Assembly: GCF_019320115.1 (NCBI RefSeq)
Contig: NC_089581.1
Span: 11,595,707 to 11,659,706 of the forward strand
Direction of reading: 5' to 3'
DNA length: 64,000 nt
From: Miscanthus floridulus
Lineage: Eukaryota > Streptophyta > Magnoliopsida > Poales > Poaceae
Part shown: positions 57,495-64,000 of the stretch, piece by piece
How positions within the stretch are numbered: the first letter of the stretch is position 1
Layout of the letters: each line of letters opens with the position of its first letter
Program-made: the position numbers and the translations under genes
The notes under the pieces: generated by a model
The model's input: only the letters and a program-made list of their open reading frames with translations
What the model was told of the DNA's origin: nothing
The model's database searches: none

Positions 57495-57967
57495 TGTGGG
57501 GGGTATGACCCTAGATACCCATGGTAGACCACATGGGCTGCGCCCCCAGGGGTGGCCCAACCCACAAGATGAAGCCTTGCGGGGCACGACTCTGCTCGGC
57601 GCCACCCGCAAGATGCCAAGAAGATATCCTGAAGATACTACGAGATCTGTTAGGATATGTATGATCCCAATATTCCTGTAATCAGTTATTACTTTTCGAT
57701 TATCTCTTAGATCTAACCGACTTATAACCCTGCTCCTCAGACTATATAAGGCAGGCAGGGACCCCCTCCAAACTCACGGCATATCATACGATAGCTAATA
57801 CAAACCAATAGACCACAGAAGTAGGGTATTACGTCATATTGACAACCTGAACTTGTCTAACTCGTGTGTCTCTGTTGTCTTCTTGTTCTTGATCTCACGC
57901 TCCTCTGTCGATCAATCTACCTTCGTGGGATACCCCTCAGAGGTCTGTCGATGATATTCTATCGATA
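57495..57967 (+). repeat. 5' LTR of the Gypsy element
   Basis: It begins TGTGGGGGGTATGACC and ends TCTATCGATA (CA decayed to TA). The 3' part (GATCAATCTACCTTCGTGGG, ATACCCCTCAGAGG) closely resembles the inverse of the start of the LTRs at 30759 and 32948. Confidence 0.8.
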
Positions 57968-58014
57968 GTTGGCGCGCCAGGTAGGGGTGTGCGTGTTGTT
58001 TCCTTGTCGAACAA

Positions 58015-61000
58015 GATGGCTTTTTCTGTAGGCTCTTTGACCCTTCCGCAGCCTGGCTAGATCTTCACCGTCGGATCCATCTCATGGGTCATCAACGCTG
58101 ATGGAGTTGAAGAGCTCCTCGAGCCAGGGCAGATCGGTTCTGCGCCGACCACCCCCACACCTGCAACTACAGATCCGATCTCGGAGCCGATTTCGAGGTC
58201 TCCTTCAGCAACGACTCACCGTCCGCTTCCTTGCTACTAGAGGAGGCAGATCAACAACAATGATCTAATCAAATCCATCGATCGGGTCGGACTGAAGCTC
58301 GCCGATTGTCTCTCCATCGTCGAATCAGCTCTGGACACTCTGGTTCAGCACCGACCACCCTCCAATCCAGATCTATCGAAGGCTACTCGGGAAACTGCAG
58401 GGGTTACGGCCCTACCCTTCGGGTTCACCAACGTTGCCACCGCTTACCAACACACCCTAAGAGGCAAACTCGCCGACCAGGTGGACTGCGCCCATCTACT
58501 CGCCGACCAGGTCACTATCCAGCTTCTGCTAGCCGTCAACATGCTACACTTAGGCCAGAGCCCCGGGGTGCCCCTCTAGACCATCCCGGAAGAAACTCCA
58601 GGCTCTGAGTCTCAGGGCTCTACGGAGACCCTCACCGAAACCTTCTCCGAGCAACTCCTCCTTCCACCCTTCTGGGGTGGTGCGATCTTCAACATCAGCA
58701 TCGACAGCCCTCCTCGGAACGGCAAAACCGAGGAGGAGCATGTTGCTCGAGAGAACCAGAACGTCAACCACGCGCAGTGCTGAGAAAATGAGGCAGCCAT
58801 TGTGAGGGTCGAGGCTGCTCGGGATAATTGGCTCGATTCATAAGGAAGGCCGCTCCCGCTTCACCGCGACCTTGACAAAGAATTTCTCCACGTCGACGGC
58901 CACGACGTCTTCAAGACTCCAAGTGCCAATCTAGCAGTAGTCGCTAATGAGCTCGCTCGTTTCCCTGAAACGCTCGAGCTCGCCAAGATCGCCGCTATGC
59001 TTAAAGCGGCTCACTGTCAGGTCAATGAGATTTGTGAGGATTAGAGACCTTCGTGCTCTATGAGCACAATTCACCGATCAGCTGTGCCAAGATCTAATCG
59101 CCGCCCCAGTCAAAGCCGTTTCGCCGACCAGTCGCTACCTCTCTAGGGGGACCCGGGGGCCACCGCACCAAATACCATCGCCAACACGACCAGGAGGTCG
59201 AACAGGACACTCGAGTGCACCTCAGCAACCTCCGGGATGCGCAATGGCATATCAAGCAACGTCGCTTCGGTCGCCATGAAGACAAAGTGCGTCGCCGCTA
59301 GGAGTACGAGAAGGAGTACGGCAACCTAGACTCAGCCCTTGAGCCTATCCCTGACCGCAACGCCGCAGACGATGGTGTCGACAATCCTAAGGGGCCTCGA
59401 ACTTTCACAAGGGCACTCCGAACACTTTGGTGGCCCTATGGTTTTAAGATCACTGGGGTCGAGCCCTATGAAGGAAGAATGAACCCGACACAGTGGCTAC
59501 AGGCTTACGCCACTACTGTTCGTGCCATCGGAGGAGACACCAGCATCATGGCAAATTATCTCCCCGTCATGATCACGCCACCCGCCATGAGCTGGTTTAC
59601 TAGCCTTGGGCTAAACTCCATCAGATCATGGGAAGAGCTGAAGAAAGTCTTCACCGACAACTATATGGCCACGTGTACTCGACCCAGCACCAAGCATGAT
59701 CTCAGCCGCATCAACCAAAAGCCATCCGAGCTCCTCCGTAGCTACATCCGACGCTTCTCCGAGATGAGGAACTCTATTCCCAACATCACGGAAGCTAAGG
59801 TCATCACCGCCTTTATCCGAGGACTCCACCATCGCGAGCTTCGCTCCAAATTCAACCGCAAGCCGCCCACTGGCATCGATGAGATGATCACTATGGCCAA
59901 CTAGTACGCCGACGCCGAGGAAGCCGAGGTGCGCTTCAACGAGGATGTAGGCACTCATCACCTGCCTCACCGCTATGACGACCGCCTCGACGATCGACAC
60001 CACAGCGACCACCGCCCCAATGACCACAGCTACCATCGCGACAGCGGTCGTGATCAGACAAGAGGACATAGGCCTGGCCAAAATCGCCGCCACCGGCCAG
60101 ACCACATCGTCGCTGCCATCAGTCAACCTCGCGCCAAGCGCAACTACGACAAACAGTACCAAAAGATCCTTGACGGCTCGTGCCCTCTTCATAAGAACGC
60201 CAAACATAAGATGAAGGACTGCATTGGTTTGGCTAAGGAGTTCCAGGACAAGAGGCTTGACGACGATGCCAACGATGGAGCTGGAGGTCACCGGCCACCT
60301 GAGGGCAATAATAATGCTTTTTAGGACCACAATAAGGTGGTCGCCACCATCTTCGAGGGCCTCGCCTCCACTAAGAGTAGAAGAGAGCGGAAGCTCACCG
60401 CACGGCGCGTGCTCTCCATTACTACGGAAGACACCACCGCTAACCCTAGCTATCGCCCATGGTATGAGGTCCCCATCACCTTCAGCAGGGCTGACCAGTG
60501 GGCGGATATTCCCTACACGGGGCGTTTTCCCCTCATCCTCGATGCAACCGTACAGAAGGTGCTCTTTAGAAAAGTGCTCGTTGATGGTGGGAGCGCTTTG
60601 AATCTCCTCTTTGTCGGAGCCCTAAAAGAGCTAGGCCTCGGTTTGTCCGATCTCACACCTTCTGACTCCACCTTTTGGGGTGTGGTGCCAGGCAGGGCCT
60701 CCAAATCGCTTGGAGAGATTATCCTACCAGTTTAGTTTGGCACGGCAAGCAACTACCATGTCGAACATATCAACTTCTACGTCGCTGACTTCGACACCGC
60801 CTATCACGCCATACTTGGTTGGCTAGCTCTGGTCAAGTTCATGGCTATACCGCACTACACCTATCTGGTGCTAAAGATGCCTTCGCCTGCTGGAGTCTTG
60901 GCCCTACGGGCCAACCTCACCATCACCTATGCTTACGAGACGAAGAGTCTCGCCCTCGTCGAAGCTACCCTGTTCTCGTTCAAAAAAAGAATAAAGAATG

Positions 61001-61678
61001 GAGAATGTGTGTTGATTATACTGATCTTAACAAACATTGCCCTAAAGACCCATTCGGTCTGCCTCAGATAGATGAGGTTGTAGACTCCACTACTAGCTGC
61101 GAACTGCTCTCCTTCCTTGATTGTTACTCCGGCTATCACCAGATTTCCCTGAAGGAAGAAGATCAGATCAAGACATCGTTCATCACGCCTTCGGTGCTTA
61201 CTGCTACAAAACTGTCCTTCAGACTCAAGAACGCCGGAGAAACCTATCAAAGGGCCATCCAAATGTGCCTTGACCAACAGATCGACTGCAATGTCGAAGC
61301 CTACATCGATGATGTGGTCATCAAAACCAGGGCCACCGATAATCTTATCATCGACCTTGAGGAAACCTTCGCCAACTTGAACAAATACCGATGGAAGTTG
61401 AACCCTTCAAAGTGCATCTTTGGAGTTCCATCCGGTATACTGTTGGGCTACATTGTCAGTGCTCGAGGCATTGAACCTAACCCTGACAAGGTCTCCGCCA
61501 TCACCAACATGAAATGGCCGACATGCGTCAAGGATATATAGAAGCTTACAGGCTACATGCCTGCCTTAAGTCACTTCATATCACGCCTCAGTGAAAAAGT
61601 ACTACCTTTCTTTAAGCTCCTCAGGGCCTCCAAGCGCTTCTCCTGGTCGGAGGAAGCAGACATAGTGATGTAGACTAG
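58015..61678 (+). pseudogene. Gypsy gag-pol polyprotein, disrupted
   Basis: The probable start is ATG at 58015 (MAFSVGSLTLPQ). The same frame runs through gag and protease with several single in-frame stops, e.g. TAG at 59902, 60322 and 60733. Retrotransposon gag core: 59479-59900 (WLQAYATTVRAIGGD, MSWFTSLGLNSIRSWEELKK, LRSYIRRFSEMRNSIPN). Protease: 60570-60640 (VLVDGGSALNLLF). After 60960 the frame changes and most of the protease-to-reverse-transcriptase spacer appears deleted. Reverse transcriptase: 60970-61541 (EWRMCVDYTDLNKHCPKDPF, LSFLDCYSGYHQI, catalytic YIDDVVIKT at about 61300). RNase H starts at 61542 (KLTGYMPALSHFISRLSEK) and breaks off at about 61690. Many lesions: not functional. 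Confidence 0.85.
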
Positions 61679-62472
61679 GCCCGATCTTCCAAAAGGTATG
61701 ATAGCGTCGATTGGTGGAGACTCGATGTTCACGATCTAGGCTTCGAACCAAGACTGATTCGGACCCCTGCAACCATTACACCACTGCTCCATTAGTTATC
61801 AACCACGCAAACACGATTGACCTCGCCGAGAAGGCTTTCCTGCAAGCGAATCGAGAACACAAGCAAGAACGAGATAAACACAATCTGAAATTGCAAATAA
61901 ATATGAGGCTTATGATAATGAGAAAGAGTTCAAGTCTTTATTCGAAAGGACTAATCACCATAGGCGAACAAGATCAAGAACTAGGGCCCTGGTTTACAGC
62001 AAGCGGCCTTGGCGGCGACAGTTACAGCAAAACGACGTCTGTTTTACAAGGAAATCAAGAACTAAACAATACCCAAACCCTAAGGAGAGCGACAGCTACT
62101 ATTTATAGAGTCTTGGGCGTCACCCCCCTGGACGCACCCTCTAATGGGCCCAAACACGATACACGGTCCAACGGACCAAAAGACGGTGTCGCAGCACCCT
62201 GACAGATTCTGGATGCTGACTTGTTTCGACAATTCCCATTGATTCTAAAGGTCTTTTGATGTGAAACCACTTGGATTGCTTCCTTATCAAATTAGCTTTC
62301 CAACCATATATGGATCGTCGAAAACGGAGTCCGGATGCGTCCTGGGTGACCAGTTTAAGGTAGACTGGTCCTGGAAACCGATGCAGACTCGAACTTGAGT
62401 TGCTTTGGGCCTCCACCTCGGGGACTCGAACCGAATTAGCCTCGGACCTCCTTCTTGACTTGGACACCCTTG

Positions 62473-62742
62473 CTAGCCTCCTACTCCTCCATACCATGTG
62501 CCAAACATGGTCGTATGCATGGGTGTCATATCCTCATCATCCTCCCCTTCTTGATGAAAAGCCATCCTCGGCGTCGATTGTACTTGAAACCGATCCTGCA
62601 CAACATAAAGGAGAACAGGGTTGTGAAAACAAAGGGAACTGAAATAATTGTGAGAAGGAACGTGACCATGTTTCCAAGTTTGTAGCATGTCATCTCGCAT
62701 AAAAATTTTAGCAAGCATGTAGACTCCATGATCCGAATGCAC
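62473..62742 (-). pseudogene. C-terminal remnant of the minus-strand element's reading frame
   Basis: A 89-codon frame with GVYMLAKIFMRDDMLQTWKH and QVQSTPRMAFHQEGEDDEDM follows the gag-like frame and ends just before the presumed LTR. It may be the original carboxyl end of the same product, separated by a frameshift near 62760-62920. Confidence 0.4.
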
Positions 62743-62925
62743 ACGATGTATGTCAACACTATCCTACAAAAGATTAGAACTAACTAAAGACAATACAGGA
62801 ATAGATGGTCTAGCAGACATAGGTAGCAACCAACAATGCTCCCCTTCTTGTAAGTGAACTTGTTTCTTTGAGGAACATGAGAAAATGTTTGTATTATTAT
62901 GGCTGCCCTCTAAATGATCATAATC

Positions 62926-63730
62926 TTATATAACAAAAGGAAAATTCATATTACTACGAATGTATACTCGATGTATCATATATTGTCCCTTATTGTTATA
63001 TTTGTTAATAACATGATATGTGTGTTTAGAAAACCAAGGCAAATCAGCACATTTAAAAAGGCTCTCCTCCAAGCAATCTAGGTTACACAAAACATCAAAT
63101 TCAATGTAACCCAAAGTATGTAAAGAAGACAACAGTTTGAGCTCATCAGTTTTAGTAGCAATATGAATAACATGTTTATTTTTAGCACAAGTGACTGGTT
63201 CCAAAACATGTAAAATTGAAGCATCATCAACCAATGCATCTTTATCACAAGGAACATCAAGCAAATTATCATGGAACAAAGATAAATCAAGAGAGGGTTC
63301 CACTAACAATTGCTCTATGATAGCACGGTTTGTGGACAAATTTAGTACATTAAGACAATTTTCACCTTCCGTGAGTGTAGCACCATGGGCATTACCTGTG
63401 TTTTTAGTAGGAGTAATAGGTGCATTGTGAAGTGATGGTTCTGAATTTGCATATGAGGTTGTGAGCTCCTCATTTTCTTCCATGTCATCCTCTCGCTTAT
63501 GTACATTATCCTGTAGAAGGTTAGTCATAGCAAGAGAAATAACAGCAGACTATTCCTCTAAATGGTTCACCTCATCATATGAAGTCAAAACAGGAGGTGG
63601 ATTAACAAAGGTTTCTCGCATAAGAAGTTTCATATCATTTCAAGTTTGAGGTTTATCAGAAGGATCTAAAGACTCCCACCAAGATAAAGCAGAATATCAC
63701 AAAACACTAGCTGTATTTTTTACCTTCCTC
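62926..63730 (-). pseudogene. Gag-like reading frame of the minus-strand LTR element, disrupted
   Basis: The longest uninterrupted part (200 codons, 63528-62926) is acidic: NLLQDNVHKREDDMEENEEL, then LSLFHDNLLDVPCDKDAL, HIATKTDELKLLSSLHTLGY and FDVLCNLDCLEESL. The same frame extends upstream through a stop near 63557 into MRETFVNPPPVLTSYDEVN and YSALSWWESLDPSDKP, which look like the end of a retrotransposon gag domain. The pattern is familiar from non-autonomous grass Gypsy-type elements. No enzymatic motif is present. With stops near 63557 and 63640 it is probably inactive. Confidence 0.55.
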
Positions 63731-64000
63731 CTTGGACACATAAAATGAGTAGCAAAAATGTTATCGATGGCAATTTCTCACTCCATGTACTCATCAGCAC
63801 CTATACCATCATAAGTTGGTGGATACGAACAACCTATCATTGTTAGAAGACAGCAAAAGACAACACAAATAGTATTATCCCTACCAACTACTTAGGTTGT
63901 GGACAAGGAAAAACAAGGCACTCAATTCTCAAGCATCTTACCACGGTCTTACAAGTGTTCTTACCAAAGCAACAAGCGGTGCAATCGGTCAATGACTGTG

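Larger units (their letters stand above)
57495..61698 (+). mobile_element. Ty3/Gypsy retrotransposon, 5' part, decayed; cut by a second LTR element
   Basis: A 5' LTR of 473 bp (57495-57967) is followed by the primer-binding-like TTGGCGCGCCAGGTAGGGG (57969-57987), then gag, protease and reverse transcriptase in one frame. At 61699 a minus-strand LTR element interrupts the RNase H coding region. The rest of this Gypsy element (end of pol, integrase, 3' LTR) would lie beyond the window. The DGGSALN protease and YIDD reverse transcriptase fit the Tat/Retand-like branch of plant Gypsy; the branch is an inference. Confidence 0.85.
61699..64000 (-). mobile_element. LTR retrotransposon in opposite orientation, 3' part, runs off the window
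   Basis: On the minus strand the 3' LTR ends CGCTATCA at 61699. The plus-strand bases just outside are AGGTA (61694-61698), a candidate half of a target-site duplication. The LTR probably covers about 61699-62480 and holds its own TATA box (CTCTATAAATAG, about 62100). Upstream on that strand lies a gag-like frame that is not followed by protease, reverse transcriptase or integrase before the LTR. This suggests a gag-only, non-autonomous element. The 5' LTR lies beyond 64000. Confidence 0.7.

Noticed and set aside
61720..61790. tRNA-like text on the minus strand (AGCAGTGGTGTAATGG and GGTTCGAAGCC)
   Set aside because: It resembles A and B boxes, but no cloverleaf can be drawn, and the sequence is part of the LTR end of the minus-strand element.

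Overview
This is plant nuclear DNA, almost certainly from a grass. The evidence is the spliced genes with GT-AG introns, GC-rich 5' coding ends, grass-type MITEs, an Au-like tRNA SINE, CACTA and Helitron ends, and very long LTRs. A panicoid or andropogonoid grass (sorghum, sugarcane or Miscanthus type) is my best guess from the repeat families, but I cannot prove it from the sequence alone.

Five genes look real. They are a 210-aa three-helix membrane protein (17767-18399, +), a 73-aa single-helix membrane protein (20186-20407, -), a SAUR auxin-response protein (25037-25318, +), an ADF6-type actin-depolymerizing factor with three coding exons (27012-29312, -) and a complete four-exon IMP dehydrogenase (50250-54229, +). 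They are unrelated housekeeping or signalling genes, not an operon or a joint system. Most of them sit in the 17-30 kb gene-rich island; IMPDH is a second island at 50-54 kb.

The rest is mostly transposable elements, many nested, and many can be delimited to the base by target-site duplications (TSDs). Positions 542-6596 hold a 3.27-kb minus-strand solo LTR (TSD CCATC) split by a 2.77-kb plus-strand solo LTR (TSD GGCTT). Positions 9365-11196 hold a non-autonomous Helitron and 12070-13122 a CACTA element (TSD ACT). A MITE cluster lies at 15247-16280. Positions 30759-33341 hold a complete non-autonomous LTR element (TSD CAAAA) inside a Stowaway-like MITE. Positions 34235-49087 hold a 4.62-kb solo LTR (TSD GCGGC) split by a 10.2-kb full-length Copia element (TSD ACTTG). 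From 54933 to the window end, a Helitron helicase region is cut by a Gypsy element, itself cut by a second LTR element in the opposite orientation.

Smaller events are also datable by nesting. A 408-bp 5'-truncated retrocopy with an 18-bp TSD lies at 19030-19437. A SINE lies inside a Stowaway MITE inside IMPDH intron 2. Two 35-36-base poly-C runs occur, one ending 9 bases before the IMPDH start codon. I found no CRISPR array, operon, rRNA or credible tRNA gene, and no evidence of an unknown multi-gene system. The best material for a second look is the nested-element stratigraphy, the retrocopy and the poly-C runs.
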